Source of the DNA: Hanleya hanleyi
Taxonomy: Eukaryota; Mollusca; Polyplacophora; Lepidopleurida; Hanleyidae
Length of the DNA stretch: 64,000 bases
Assembly (NCBI GenBank): GCA_036873755.1
Contig: JAVTVY010025035.1
Coordinates: 1 to 64,000 of the forward strand
Direction of reading: 5' to 3'
Shown here: positions 1 to 12,249 of the stretch, piece after piece
Position numbering within the stretch: position 1 is the stretch's first letter
How the letters are laid out: every line of letters begins with the position of its first letter
Notes under the pieces: model-generated
What the model was told of the DNA's origin: nothing
Seen by the model: only the letters and a program-made list of their open reading frames with translations
Databases searched by the model: none
Position numbers and translations under genes: made by a program

Positions 1-629
1 GTGAACTCAGGGGGACGTTTTTAAATGGGAACCCCAAACCACAAAGTCGTCGCTTTAACTAGAGCCACCTTGAACCGTGCTGTTCAACCATGGAAAGGTC
101 CAGCTTATTTGCATATGGCCTACGTATACTGTACGTTAGCAAGAGCGACAGAGTAGTCACCCCTCATGTATTGCATCAGATCAGAACGAGGCATGTGAAG
201 CTTTCACTTTCCACAGCGTATATACGGTATGTCGGTACAATTTTATAGCGGATATATTTTCCCAACGAAGTTCCGATCAAATGATTAACTATCGAGGGTA
301 CATATAAGAACTTAGAAAAGTCGTCTAGTTAGCTTGTAGTCAGCTACGTGATAACGCACTAATATGGTCACCCGATTTATTGATTTCTCAGGCTTAGTTT
401 CGTAACAACAACAACAACACATGCTTGTTTTGTTCAAAGTTGTTACATAGTTTATTCGTGATCATGCGCTTGGGTAGAAAAGAATGTTTCGCTAGACATT
501 GTCCCAATGTCACTTAATATACTGTAACGAATTTCTTATCCATTGGTGTGTGTCACTTCATAGTTTTGCTGCCACCAGTGACGTAAGGTGTCACGACCCT
601 CATAGACAAATTTATATTCTAAATAAATG
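1..629. other. No gene recognised
   Basis: AT-rich non-coding sequence. I see only a short CAA microsatellite near 404-418 and no convincing open frame, RNA or element end. Confidence 0.5.
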
Positions 630-829
630 CCCTCTCATAGGCTTAACTGTAATGGCTCTCTAATAGACCCAACTGTATCGGCCCTCTCATAGGCTTAACT
701 GTAATGGCCCTCTATAGACCCAACTGTACTGGCCCTCTCATAGGCACATCTGTACTGGCCCACTAATAGACCCAACTGTACTGGCCCTCTCATAGGCACA
801 TCTGTACTGGTCTTCTCATAGGGTATCAC
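630..829. repeat. 26-bp minisatellite, about 7.5 units
   Basis: Tandem units of about 26 bp follow the pattern CCCTCTCATAGG-CTTAACTGTAATGG. A-type units (CTCATAGGC) alternate with B-type units (CTAATAGACCC), so the array also reads as a 52-bp dimer. The last unit decays into TCTTCTCATAGGG near 829. Non-coding. Confidence 0.85.
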
Positions 830-1736
830 ATTAATGCGTAATCACATCTCTTCTTAGTAGCGTCTTATTCCCAGTCTATTCTGGATGGCGCTCGTTACAC
901 GGGTCCGCCACTATTCGCCAGATACTCGTGGTATATCGAGCTGGTAAGGGGTCGACTTCATCTAAGTCAATCCACCAGTGGAAATGATAGCAGAGCACTA
1001 TGGGACATCATTACATCTCAATTACATCTAGGTCACCTTGTTTCGAGGATATCCAGATATCCTTCAGGATAGCCCCAGGATATTACATTAGCTACCAGTC
1101 TGGCGGGACAATAAGGATACCCAAAGGATACCTGTAAGGATATGTCCAGATAGATTTCGAGTACCATAAGGATATTCGAAGGATATCTTTAAGGATATAT
1201 CAGGATACATTTCCAGTACCATAAGGATACACAAAGGTTTTCGCATAATTATAAAGGATGGAGACAAGGCAATAATTCAACGTTCAAAGATAATGCGTGT
1301 ATTATCAACAATAAAGTGCAACATATATACAGGTATTTACATGCGTAAGGATACTTAGGATATTTTATCAAAACAGAATATGCGCATCGATAACAACTTT
1401 CAGGACATCGATAACAACTATTCTACAATTTAATATAGCGGCTGATCGCAATAATCATGGCTTGAATACCGGTTACGCTGCAGGATATATGCGGGATATC
1501 CATAGGATATGCTAGGTTATGTTGGATATTCACGATATTCCCATCACGATATGTTAAGGATATCTCAGTGAGTCTTTCGGCCGTACGTCAGGATATATAA
1601 GGTAGGATGGAACGGTTGGATTTCAGCACTAACATCTCCAGACATCTCCCACTACAGTATCTTCTATTAGGATTAATACAGGCCACCCACCCATAGTTCC
1701 ATACCAGGCAATAGTAATACTTGTAGCTATGATCTG

Positions 1737-1912
1737 GGTATCCTTAAGGGTATATGCCCCATTCCCCAGAGTAAGATAGGTCCACAACCCGGTCCCCCTG
1801 CAGTTCCGGACCCAGGGACTTTCACCCTCTGCTTTATCAACGGGTCTCGGTTCTCCTCATTGAAAGGTGTAGGGATACATATCCTAGATGGGTTCAAGTA
1901 TAACTAATCTCT
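1737..1912 (+). repeat. Duplicated segment, copy 1
   Basis: This segment has a diverged direct copy at about 2815-3045. Shared blocks include CCATTCCCCA, CCCGGTCC, AGTTCCGG, GGGACTTTCACCCTCTGC and GGGATACATATCCT in the same order. It lies inside the AGGATA word field and ends next to the 1918-2720 insertion. Confidence 0.65.
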
Positions 1913-1917
1913 GACAG

Positions 1918-2720
1918 CAGAGTTCGAATTTGGCACCTGTCCGTCAGTCCGAGACTGGTAAAAAATCAAACGGACTGGTGTGAGTGACTGAACAACAAGT
2001 CCGTCGGACTGGTAACAAAAAAGCTCTCTGTTCATTGTGTAAACTATTTCTCTGGATATCTACGCACAATTTGTAAAGAATGAAAAACAAAATGTCTGTT
2101 TTCGGTTACCCGACCGAGTCTAAATAAATCGTGTGAGTCTAAAACAATTTCCAGCAAATTCCAACGAAATCACGACCACGGCCGCATTTTACGACAACAA
2201 CAGCCGTAAAGTGGTGCGAACATTGTCAGCAATTACCGTAAAGTGTGACTGTAATGCAGCATGGCAATGCAGGCTGGCGATCTTTTCAAAAAATAAAGCT
2301 CCCAATTCCAGGTCGGGAATCGAGAAATCAGCAACATGATTACGCTTCAGTCGACCTGATCATGTTTACCAGGACAATTATAAACATATTCTCCATCAAC
2401 TTCGAAAGAAATCTACTGATTTTTTTGGCTTGAAATGGCGTTTGTTGAAGCAGTGTTTTTCGCGACGACACGTGCAGTCAAAGTCGCTGTCGAAGTCTAG
2501 CCGACGGGGTTTGTCGTCTGTGATTATCTTCACACGCGCTCAAGAAATGCACAATTATTAATTTCTTATTTAGTAGCAACCATCACAGAGTACAAAATAT
2601 TCATGATGACAAATGTTCCCACATCATCTTTTATTTAATATTAACGGACTAGTAAAAATATTTACGGACTGGTTACATTTTTGGCTCACCAGTCTAAATT
2701 TTTCTTAAATTCGAACCCTG
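1918..2720. mobile_element. CAG...CTG element, 5-bp TSD (hAT-like)
   Basis: Ends are CAGAGTTCGAATTT on the left and, read inward on the other strand, CAGGGTTCGAATTT on the right. Both are followed within about 30 bp by AGACTGGT. The flanking direct repeat is GACAG at 1913-1917 and 2721-2725. No transposase frame is present, so it is non-autonomous. CAG-initial termini are usual for hAT elements, but hAT target duplications are usually 8 bp. Other CAG...CTG elements in this window also have 5-bp duplications. Confidence 0.75.
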
Positions 2721-2814
2721 GACAGGCACGTTCAGTATATAATTTCGGAAGGATATACACTCAAACATTATCTCATCATTGCCGGTACCATATATCATGT
2801 TTCCCAGACACAGT

Positions 2815-3045
2815 ATCCTGGAGGATATACTATCCCATTCCCCAAAGCCAAGAATAGGGCCACAAACCCGGTCCACCTGGAGTTCCGGTAGGGACTTTCA
2901 CCCTCTGCAGTATCCTCTGACCAATGGGTTATACTCCCGAGTCTTCTTCATGAAAGGCTTAGGGATACATATCCTTGATACCAGCAATACCAAGTATATC
3001 ATTGAGTGATATTTATGGGGTTATTATCAAATTTGGCACATTCAG
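2815..3045 (+). repeat. Duplicated segment, copy 2
   Basis: Direct diverged partner of 1737-1912, with the same order of conserved blocks, again surrounded by AGGATA words. An open frame across it is not conserved between the copies, so I read it as non-coding. Confidence 0.6.
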
Positions 3046-3158
3046 GATATATATCCTAAAGAATATAGGATACTAGGATACAGTATCCTGGAAGGAACGT
3101 ACAAGGACAGTAACTTTACTGAGCATGGCTTAGGTATCAACCATAACATACAGTCTAC

Positions 3159-3754
3159 TAGACTGGATCCAGCCCCTGTTTCATAATGTATTTTAAACGG
3201 GAAACAAGAGGAAGTAACTCTACCTATTAAGAAATGCTTGAAACAGGGACTGGACGGAACGTCACAAGGGAGCTAACTTTGCAAGAAAAAATGCACAATA
3301 TATTGTGCATTTTTGTCACCAATGAAAACTCCGTATTCTGACCCCGCCCCCAATTGAAAGGATTTGATTGGTTCGTTCATATACGCACGCCGGAAGCAAT
3401 GCGTTCATGTGACGTCAACAATGAGAATGATGTTACTACCATGACCTCAACAATGGGAATGACGTTACTGCCCAGACGTCACAGTATGGCGTTAGAATGA
3501 AATTGATACAAATGTTGCGACCGAAGGTAAAAACATGTCAATCGTCCAGACTAACCACGTCTCCAGATGGAATCTTTACACGACGAAACCCATCAAATCG
3601 TCCAGTCTCTATTTAAAAAATAATTTTTCATTTTTTTTTTTTTTCATTTTTTTTTTTTTAATTCTATTTATTTATTTATCAAACGTATATATTTATTAAA
3701 TACCATTTTATTATTATTAAATAGTACATATGAAATAGAGACTCATCCAGTCTA
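3159..3754 (+). mobile_element. MITE with 9-bp TSD, copy A
   Basis: A 596-bp element with terminal inverted repeat TAGACTGGAT, flanked by the 9-bp direct repeat ACAGTCTAC at 3150-3158 and 3755-3763. It contains an internal hairpin around 3286-3316 (AATGCACAATATATTGTGC), CRE-like TGACGTCA-type sites and a long A/T tract near 3616-3720. A second copy in opposite orientation sits at 42466-43039 with a different 9-bp duplication. That confirms both ends. No coding capacity. Mutator-like or Merlin-like families would fit the duplication length; the family is unassigned. Confidence 0.9.
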
Positions 3755-4165
3755 ACAGTCTACTAGAGAGGGATTGACACTGAAATTTGACTTTAAAGGA
3801 TATTAGTATCCTAAAGGATACCATATATGCTATAGAACAGTATACTTTGTGTAGGATACTAATCATGATGATGCTCAAGGGGAGTATCCTACAGGATACC
3901 ATTTAGACGTAGGATATCTAGGATATATATCCTGTAAGATAGTGTACTATGGGATGTCAAGGATATTAGTATAGGATACTATTTTAGGCATAGTAGGATA
4001 TCTAGGATATATATCCTGTAGGATAGTGTACTGTAGGATAGCAAGGATATATCCTATAGCATTACAGAAGGTAATGGGTAACCCAGGATATATATCCTAT
4101 AGGATATCATAATGATAGGATCCTAGTGGTCGTCCCCAGTATATCCTTACTAGGATATCCCCTTT

Positions 4166-4544
4166 ATTAGTCATCTCCAGTATTCATCTGTCACCCATGG
4201 TAAAAGGTGACCCTACCTCGTCAGCGACAAGGGGCAAAATGCAAAGAACATGCTTACTCTCCGGTTTATATAGCCCGCCAGAGGTAAAACCACGTGACTA
4301 CAATACCTACGCTGATTGGCTGAGCCACCGAAAGCTGTCTGCAGCCGATTCAAGCCATGACTGTAGTATCCACAAAACATAATAAACTCACCAAATTTCC
4401 CTGAAACAACACTAAATTTTCACTGAAATATTTACCTAGATACCAGTAGAAATTATTACACAGTTTACTGTCCAAATTACACAGTTTACTGTCCAAATTT
4501 AAAGTCCAAAGTACGTCGGAGTGTCTAGAAGGTAGCTTCGCAAC
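4166..4544. other. No gene recognised
   Basis: Only short open frames occur here (one of 61 codons at 4197-4382), with no recognisable motif. Confidence 0.4.
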
Positions 4545-4641
4545 ATGGTCTCGTCAGGAAGCAAGCATGACAAAAATTTACGGAATGAAGGCATCTACCA
4601 GGCAATTAGGGAGTTACCACAAGCTAACATGTATTTACTAG
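4545..4641 (+). CDS. Possible short first coding exon
   Basis: An ATG at 4545 opens about 32 codons beginning MVSSGSKHDKNLRNEG and reaching a strong splice-donor match (CTAG|GTAAGC, exon end 4641). Without splicing, the frame ends at TAA 4686-4688 after 47 codons. The protein is not recognised. It could be the 5' coding exon of an unseen gene, or chance. There is no matching acceptor I can assign. The evidence is only the start, the open frame and the donor. Confidence 0.2.
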
Positions 4642-4688
4642 GTAAGCTGGCAATTGGTTCAATCAGATACCATGACATGTTATTTTAA

Positions 4689-5032
4689 ACAATTTAGCCA
4701 TTGTAAACTAAAACTGGTCAAAAATAGAGACACATGACAGTGTTGAAAACTGGTCCTGCGATATCAAACATATGACACGGACTGTGATAACCCTGCAAAA
4801 CTTAACTACGACACTCAAATAAACATTTAGCAGTCAGACAATTTCCCCAACAATATTTAGAGAAAATGGTAGTGGGACTAATGAACATTCTCTACAATAT
4901 CATTAAATTGTCAGACGAACTTTCTTGAAGAAATTGATCAAACCTCATGACTTCATCAGTTAACAAGTTACATTAGGAGGCTAGCTTCATGCTTAATAGG
5001 TGCGCATTTCAGTGACTGATTGTAGTGTTCTG
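4689..5032. other. No gene recognised
   Basis: AT-rich sequence without a supported feature. Confidence 0.4.
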
Positions 5033-5036
5033 TTAA

Positions 5037-6046
5037 CCCTTTCGTACTTATACCGGCCAAAACCGGCCGCAATTGACCATGATGTAAAAAAATCGCTGCA
5101 CAGTAAAATGTTCGTCAAGTGAGAGGTCGTCGGTCGTCCACATCGTTGGACACGGAAATAGTCGGCAATATACGTTCAAATTTTATTGTAAATCATGCAA
5201 TAAACGTATAACAAGTTTATTTTATTGAAGACGTATTAAAGAATTTGCCGTTTTTTGACCATTTTCAACGCAATCGAAATCCCATTTCCCGCGGTAGAAT
5301 GTGGGATATATTGGTCTCATTTTAAAGGTCATTTCCGGCTCTTTCGACCTATGAATCTATGATGAGTGATTTAACAAATAACCAACGCTAACGAAGGATT
5401 TGATTGGATAAAGATGTCATCATTCTTCGATACAGGAAGCCAAACGACCGCGCCCGGGCTCTGTTAGTATCGCGAAGCTGATTAGTTGAGAATGCGGTCA
5501 TCGTGAGAGACAATGGCAGCGATTGGCCGGATGTCTGTCTGTTTGTCGGTGCGCAGTGCCGAGTGAATTCTTCGGGAAGAAAATGGCTCAGTTGGGAACT
5601 CTAGCGAGCCGACTGTTGGGTTTACAATAGAAATAAAGGGTTTCTCGGATTTATATATCGGATTAAAACCCACAGGGATGATGCACTGGTATTTTAGCAC
5701 GATCGTCCGGTTGAAATGGGCGATCGTGATGAGATTTTTTTTACGGAAACTATCATTTGGCTGGGACCAGACGCACAGTAATGTTGCCAAAATCAAGTTT
5801 TTTTTTTGGTTTATTTTATTTTCTCTCCTGGTCTGATTCTATTTTAGACACAAATGGGCAGATATTTTGAAGGACAGATTAATTAAAATGTGGGCTTCCT
5901 GAAAATATATATATTTAGCGGGGTTTCAATCAACCTACATGCAAATATATTGCTTCAAAAAAGAGGGTCCATAACAAAATCCACCCGCATGCATTTATCC
6001 GAACATACAAGGCTGACAAACGAGACTATCAGCAAGTAGCAAAGGG
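5037..6046. mobile_element. TTAA-flanked (piggyBac-like) element
   Basis: A 1010-bp element flanked by TTAA at 5033-5036 and 6047-6050. The ends are short inverted repeats, CCCTTTCGTACTT on the left and GTAGCAAAGGG on the right. No transposase frame is present. The TTAA target and CCCTTT-type end fit piggyBac-like non-autonomous elements. The interior shares short blocks, such as GATTTGATTGGAT, with the element at 20984-22473, suggesting a related family. Confidence 0.75.
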
Positions 6047-6050
6047 TTAA

Positions 6051-6977
6051 TATCCCAAAACAGAAGGAAATACTCTATAAATGAATATTTATTACCGTCT
6101 TTATTCTCCTGTTCGGAAGGTATATCGGATTGAAGCAGTTATAGTTCGTTCTACACCTGCCATCTTGTGATGTCACTGCCAAATCCCGATCCTACGGAGA
6201 ATTGCGAATGGTAGCCGGAAAGCAGGAAGAGAACATTGCAAAACGTGGCTAAAATGCGACAATTTCTTCGCTTTTTTTCGTGATTTCCAACAGAAGTAAA
6301 GCAGACACAACGCGTTTTCTCACAAGATAATTTATTTTTAGAATAAATGTTGCTGATATTGGTATAAAACGTGAACAAATTATGTAGAATGGGTCTGTGG
6401 GAGACCATTGGTAAATATTTCTCCACATGACATGGGACATAAAACGGGATATTTTACATCGCTGGAGAAGTATGAAAATTGAAATGAGTCCATGGGTTGA
6501 AGACCTACGCCATTACAAATTTATTATGGGCCAGAGAGAGAAAATTCCCCACAAGTCTATATGAGAGAAAGAGTTAAAGATGTAGGCAGCAAGCTGCGAA
6601 AGTGAGCCGACGAGCCAATCGGTATGCGTAATTCTGTAATCGGCCCGCAGATAGAAGACAAGCGTAGGCAGTGGCTGGAAGAATGGAATTACATCATTTT
6701 ATAATCCAATCGTATCCTCCGTTTTATTTTCCCCATCCGTCTCAGGTTATGTCATGTGTAGAAAGGTGAATGGTCACGCTTTCCAATGAGAGGTCAAACA
6801 TAAAAAATGGCAGAGTAAAACTCGAGATAAACGCTGTCAAATGTTGAATTTTGACGTTTTCAAGTCGAGAAAGCCGGGGAAAGCGCATTCTCTTGCAGTA
6901 AAACCTAATTTTGTATGCTATTTTATTTATTTTGCTATAATTATAAAACTAGAGCAAATAACACGAGTGTGTATTGT
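6051..6977. other. No gene recognised
   Basis: Overlapping short minus-strand frames at 6151-6440 carry no recognisable domain. A sequence near 6545-6562 (ATGAGAGAAAGAG followed by TTAA) resembles the right end of another TTAA element, but I found no left partner. Confidence 0.4.
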
Positions 6978-7105
6978 GGAGACGCAGGGGTTGAAATGTT
7001 TGTAAAAAATTACTTGTCCCAGGTGACAAGTGACTATTTTTTTTTCTTGTCACCTGGCTGTCAGCAGTTGTCTCAAAATATTACCATGTTTTGACGGTTC
7101 CTTAA

Positions 7106-8645
7106 AGGTTATACCAAATGACTATATTACTTTGCATTAAAACATACCCAGTAGTGTTCCAAACAACAAATTAGTATTTTTTTCTCGAATAATGTCGTCG
7201 AAGTGGGTTTTAGGCCTCTGTTAATTAATCTTTAGCTTCTCATGACCTTGGGAGGAAATTATGATGATGCTGAATGCTGTAATTATTAATTATTTGGCTG
7301 CATTAAGACATTGCAATAAAAAAGAAGTTATGTATGTGGTAAACTTCGAGCACCAATGGAAAGTTTATATCAACTTGTCAAAGACAACTATTTCCCTAAT
7401 TTCTGCAATTAGAACGCAAAAAGCTTTGTTGTTGACTAAATCATGTGAAATTTAAATGGCACCTGTGACATTATATCACAGAATTTATATTCAAGTAACA
7501 CCCTTTTTAAAGAAGGAAAATTTGAGAGGAGTTAACCAGTATCCCAACAAAATTTAGTTATATTTATCAATAGTTTCCCCTTGTAAAATTGCTGCTTCCA
7601 ATAAATTAGAATCAACCACCAGAGTCCCGTTGGAATTATCAATTAACTGAAATGTCTGCATAGAAAAACGTCAGCTTGTGAACAGAAATCCAAGAAAAGA
7701 AGGCAACAATATTATTTACCATCGAAACGAACTGAAAAAACCCAGTCCAATTCCGTTTCGTAACAGGTCCGACTTTTGCATGCAACAAGTCCGACTTTTG
7801 CATGCACCGGACTACCGCGCAAGACGACGCGCAACCGGAAGTAACTTGTCGCGGGAAATGTTGACAGAGAACACCAACAGCAATGGCCAAAGATCGGCTT
7901 GAAATAAATTTTCAATGGATTATTTCTTGGATTGTCCATTCCTTCAGATATATCTAGTCTTCAAAAAGGTATTTACGAAAACTGGTCGCATTTTATCGTT
8001 TTTGTTGGACGAAATCCTACTTGCCGCATGCGACGGGCAGATTTTTTTGCAACCTGTCGCCGGAAAAATTCACTTGCCGGCGGCAGGTAGGCATGCGTTA
8101 TTTCGACCGTTGCCTTTTTCTGCACATTTTTTTTTGCAGCAAAAAATGCCAAATAATTAAAACAATGCGTAATTATTGTTACGACAAAAATACATGCGGG
8201 CGGGTCATGAGAAGCTAAAGATTAATTAACAGAGGCCTTATGACACGAATAGCACACATGTGGGGGGAAACGTATTGGAACCGTGACCTCTGGTGCATGA
8301 CGTCACAACCTGATTACGATTGCGCCGTAAACGTCATAGTCTATGACGTCGGGCATTGTTACGAAAGATTCACCCAACTGTGGGAGTTCTAGCGTGATGT
8401 CGCTGACATTTGGACGTCACAACAGGCATTTCAGCGAGATCGTAATCAGGTTGTGACGTCACAGGTCAAGCGGTCACAGCTTTCGCCGTTTTGAAAGGGG
8501 CATGAAATTGTCACACTTTACTGCTGCTATTTCCAACCTTGGACAGTTTGAAAACATACAAAAATGTAAAACAAGTCTATATAATCACCTCTACAACCAT
8601 TTAGCACAAAAAAGTAGCAGATTTTGAGACCATTTTGTATAACCT
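7106..8645 (-). mobile_element. TTAA MITE (piggyBac-like), copy 1
   Basis: Ends AGGTTATAC...GTATAACCT are flanked by TTAA at 7102-7105 and 8646-8649. About 515 bp belongs to the MITE itself; the remainder is a nested 1025-bp insertion (7213-8237). A clean copy in opposite orientation at 52737-53250 lacks the insertion and confirms the boundaries. The body holds several TGACGTCA palindromes and an internal inverted repeat around CGTAATCAGGTTGTGACG. No coding capacity. Confidence 0.92.
7213..8237. mobile_element. Harbinger-like MITE nested in TTAA MITE
   Basis: Perfect 35-bp terminal inverted repeats (7213-7247 and 8203-8237) start GGCCTCTGTTAATTAATC. The element is flanked by TTA at 7210-7212 and 8238-8240. 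A 3-bp TTA/TWA duplication is characteristic of PIF/Harbinger. The uninterrupted MITE copy at 52737-53250 shows the pre-insertion site. Short frames inside (7678-7902, 7915-8160) have no recognised domain. A diverged relative of its right subterminal part lies near 12877-12960. Confidence 0.88.
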
Positions 8646-8821
8646 TTAAATAAACTCAACTTCAACTGTGTTGTACTTTTTCATGAAATAAAACACTCAA
8701 CAAAGTTAGATTCAGATTTTGTTCTGTTATTTTTGTGTGTGCATATTTATCTGGATAGAATACACAGGCAGACAGACAGACTACACAGACACCATTACCA
8801 TTTTGACCAGCTTACACAGTT

Positions 8822-11781
8822 CTACTTCTTCGGGGTCGGGCGTGGTCCATAAGCGTCAACAAGCCTTCTGGGTTTGTTACAGTCTAACCACCACAATTTA
8901 ATGGCTGGGATAGGGTCAAAGGTGGTAACTGAGTAATCAGATAGTGACAATGACATAAGGTCATTTAGTGAGTCTTCATTTAGTGTAGCCCGAAAGTCAT
9001 TTTTCACACGTTTCATAAGACTGAAACCTCGCTCGACAAAAGCTGTTGAAAACACTAAAACCAGTAGTATTTTCACAAGGGCAAGAATGTTTTTAAGATC
9101 ATGTGAGTCACCCTTTCGACGAATAATTTTTGGCCAAAACTTCTTAATTGTTCTGCCTTCTTGTGTTGTTGATTTAAGAATATTATTAACATATTCCCAC
9201 AATGTAACTCGTTCCTCCTCAATTTGTTGAGGATCATACCCTTTAGAGATCAGAAGAGCAGAGTAATGCTCAGTAAGTTTCTGGATATCTCCTTCACCAT
9301 AAGCGTTCAAGTCATCAGTCTCTGAGTCTGGGAGGTTACACAAATCGAACACAGAAAAGGAAGAAGTTACAGGGTTGTCACCCAAGTTCCCATCATCTAG
9401 TGGTCCAAATCGGTTGGATAAAGCCTCTTTAAGATTAGCCAACAGTTTCTCACTCTGATTTAGGACAGGGTCTGAATCAGGATTAAGATGACGTGTGCCT
9501 CTTCTTTTCATTTTCAACTGTACATCTCTAAAGATATAATTGTCAGAGATTTCACTCTGACAAAATTCTCCTATCTTGTCACCACACTTGAATTCGTTCA
9601 ACTTTGTTTTGGTTCGACGCACAGTGGAAATTAAACTGTCAATGCTCACATCCTCTGACTGTAGAAGGCAACTTACACAAGCTATTATTGCAAGCAATGC
9701 TTTCAAAATTGCAAACATAAACACAACATTGTTTCTGTCCAGTAGTTTGTCAAGAAGTCCAGCTGCCTTGGCTCTGGTTTCCTGTCTCTGTGTTGTGTCA
9801 AGGTGACACTCTTGCAGCTGCGATACATTTGCTGCGTAATTGCGGTTTAGTGCAGCCAGTGCTCTCTCTTGATGGGCTACCCATCTTGTGCCTTTTGCAG
9901 ACGGATGTATAAGTGTTTTTATTCCCATTAAACTGCCTGTGTCAGTAAGCATGCGTGCTTGAAGATTACTATTTTCATAGAAATAATGTATGCCATAAAT
10001 GCTAATTCCACAGTGGAATGTTAGTATGAAATTTATGTCCTCTTGCACGGAGCTGTACATTTTTTTCATTACTGTGGGCCCATCCGTGGCAAGCTGGACA
10101 CATTTTGTTTTCAAGTCTATTCCTGAATTTTCAAATGTCTGATAAAGGCAGCTTTTCAAACCCTCAGCTGTTGCCCTTCCTTCCACACTTTTTATTTTGA
10201 AAAATTTGAGTTGGGGTTCAAAGTTTTTATCCAAACATGAAACATAAAACAACTCCTCTTCTAAGTTTGCCCTGTCAGTTGAACCGTCCAGGGCCACTCC
10301 AATGAACTCTGAATTATTTATCATTTCAAGGACTGAGTCTCTCTCTGCTTGTGCTATATACTTAATAAATGTATGAGCCTGCTTGTCATTGTTGTAATGT
10401 CTTGTTATGTCGTCTCCATCACTGTGAGGTATACATAACTTGAAGTGCCATTGCTGGTCGACTGTGTAGTTGCACACTCATAGTTCTTGTGCTGCAATTC
10501 GTTGAGAAGTTGAAAGTCTGAGTATGGCCTCTCATTTTTTGCAATATAAAAGGCTGTGGTGAAAAGTCTTTTCATTAAAGTTTCGTCATGTTTTTCCATG
10601 TTCATTATTGCCTTCACGATTGGCTGCTCTGTAGGGGGCTTTTTACCCCTCGGCCAACTTTACCCCTCGGCCAACTTTGGCCTAGGGGTATTGTCGTCAT
10701 CATGTACGGCTGTCCGTCCGTCCGTACGTCCGTCCGTCCGTCCGTTACCGCGATATCTACAGAACCGTTTCATGCATGGCAACCAAACTTGTTACATCTA
10801 TTTATCTTCACGTAAATCAGAAGCCTATCGAAAATGAGTCATCTCGGACAATATTTTGCAGAGTTATGCCCCTTTTTACAAATAAAAATCCATTTATGAT
10901 TTGTTATTGTGATAATTTCAGAACCGTTCCATATACAACATCCTAACGTGATACAGTTGTTTCTCTTGACCTGAACTAGATGCCTATCGAAAATGAGTCG
11001 TGTCAGAAAGTATTTTGCAGAGTTATGCCCCTTGTCTAATAAAATCCACTAATTCCTATGTTAAGTTTGCGTATAATTTCTATATCATGTTTGTATACTA
11101 TCACATTTATTTATTGATTGGATGACTGATTTATTGATTTATTCTCTTACACAATGCGAAGAATGCCTGCAAATCCAAATTTGGCTCTCTTCTAATGATT
11201 TCCATTTCAGCAATTTTAGTTGTGTTTACCAAGATATGACAAACGTATATCTATAGTGTATGTATTTATTCCAGAAACAAATTAATTTAAGGGAAGGAAA
11301 ACTTTTTTTTTTTTTCAAAGAAAGTACACTTACAATACCAGGGGTAAATATTTCTTCCCACAAGCCAATCAATTGGTAGAGACACCCTTACATTATAATA
11401 GCTGGGGTTCAGAGCCGAGGGGTTTCGATAGCGCAGCTTCATGTTTTGGTTTATCATCGCAGTGTTGTTGATTTTATGTATCAAACTTATTTCGTGTGCA
11501 CGAACAGAGTCTATTCGCAAAGAATCACATCCATACACGAATTTGTTTAGAGCATTTTTTCCAAAATCTCTACACGTCGAACAGTACATTTTCTCGGCGC
11601 TTTCGTCAAAATACAACCATGGCCGACCTGTCTTCCATCCATTGCTAAACTTAAAAACTCAGGCTTTTTTGACTTTTCCTGTAACGCCCTCACTCTCAGA
11701 CTCGGTCCCAGTAGTCGATGTGGTCTCCGTTTTAACTGATTTGGCTGGAGTTTCATTACGACGTTTCAGAAAACGATCCAT
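8822..11781 (-). pseudogene. Broken hAT transposase (ZNF862/KIAA1586-like)
   Basis: Read on the minus strand, the protein starts at 11781 with MDRFLKRR, a typical hAT start. It continues to a TTF-type zinc-finger segment (PWLYFD...MYCSTC, about 11400-11620), then a block around 10405-10635 (YIAKNERPYSDF), then a 551-codon frame (8822-10477). That frame holds DGSTD, a TDGPTVM block, an HC residue pair and the C-terminal dimerisation motif VERGFSLMKRVKNDFR. Lesions: an in-frame TGA at 11659-11661, a frame change near 10450, and a repeat insertion between about 10640 and 11300. It would have encoded a cut-and-paste transposase that binds its own ends. It is not a functional host gene in this form, although related domesticated genes exist in animals. 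Confidence 0.82.
10640..11050. repeat. GTCC-rich dispersed repeat fragment
   Basis: Begins near doubled TTACCCCTCGGCCAACTTT blocks, then a CGTC/CCGT microsatellite (10711-10746). Two diverged direct copies of a unit follow, ending TATTTTGCAGAGTTATGCCCC (about 10838-10872 and 10992-11031). It interrupts the hAT transposase between its zinc-finger and core parts. Related blocks occur at 38600-38690, 27711-27800 and 61345-61375. Confidence 0.6.
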
Positions 11782-12249
11782 ATTACAGTCGCAGAATAGT
11801 TGCCACTGACGCTATATTCTGGATTGATCGAACCACCATGACCAAACAACGTGTTATCGCTAGGCTGCATCGAGATGCATCAGCTACCCTGATTGGCTGG
11901 ATGCAGTAATTGGACTAATGAAATCGCGCGTACAATAATCACTCGGCTGTTCGCGCATTTTTTTTCTATCTTCTCTGACAGGAGAGCGGTTTTCAAAAGG
12001 ACAGTGACAACAACGACATCGGTCGTACGGGCCATGAAACCACGTAAATTTTATCAACTTTAGTCCTGCGAAAACTATGCTACACACGTTGTTTTGTTAG
12101 GCGAAGTATATATCTGTGACAAATAAAGGCGTTGGTAATTTATGCCTTTGTTGTCGCAGGCGACAAGTCACTTTTTGTTTTACTTGTCACTTGCGAAAAT
12201 CACTTGTCATCGACAAGTAGACCAGCGTTATTTCGAGCGCTGGGAGACG

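Larger units (their letters stand above)
1040..4165. repeat. Dispersed AGGATA/TATCC word field
   Basis: About 60 copies of AGGATA or its complement TATCCT occur at irregular spacing in 1040-1600, 1737-1890, 2745-3095 and 3790-4165. Many form palindromes such as AGGATATATATCCT. The field stops inside the two inserted elements (1918-2720 and 3159-3754), so it predates them. Spacing is not regular enough for a classical satellite. It may be the body of one unrecognised mobile element; I could not identify its ends. Confidence 0.7.
6985..12242 (-). mobile_element. hAT transposon with nested insertions
   Basis: Left end CAGGGGTTGAAATGTTTG and right end (inward) CAGCGCTCGAAATAACGC are related terminal repeats. 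Both lead into ACTTGTC...GACAAGTG subterminal hairpins (6999-7060 and 12160-12222). The flanking direct repeat GGAGACG (7 identical bases, compatible with an imperfect 8-bp hAT duplication) is at 6978-6984 and 12243-12249. A broken hAT transposase lies inside on the minus strand. The 7106-8645 TTAA MITE inserted later near the transposase 3' side. The element is dead. Confidence 0.8.

Noticed and set aside
6151..6562. Gene on the minus strand, or a full TTAA element
   Set aside because: The two overlapping frames lack motifs. Only one possible element end was found.
8822..10477. Intact host ZNF862-like gene
   Set aside because: It lies between hAT ends with a target duplication, has an in-frame stop, a frame change and an internal repeat insertion, and shows no supported exon structure.
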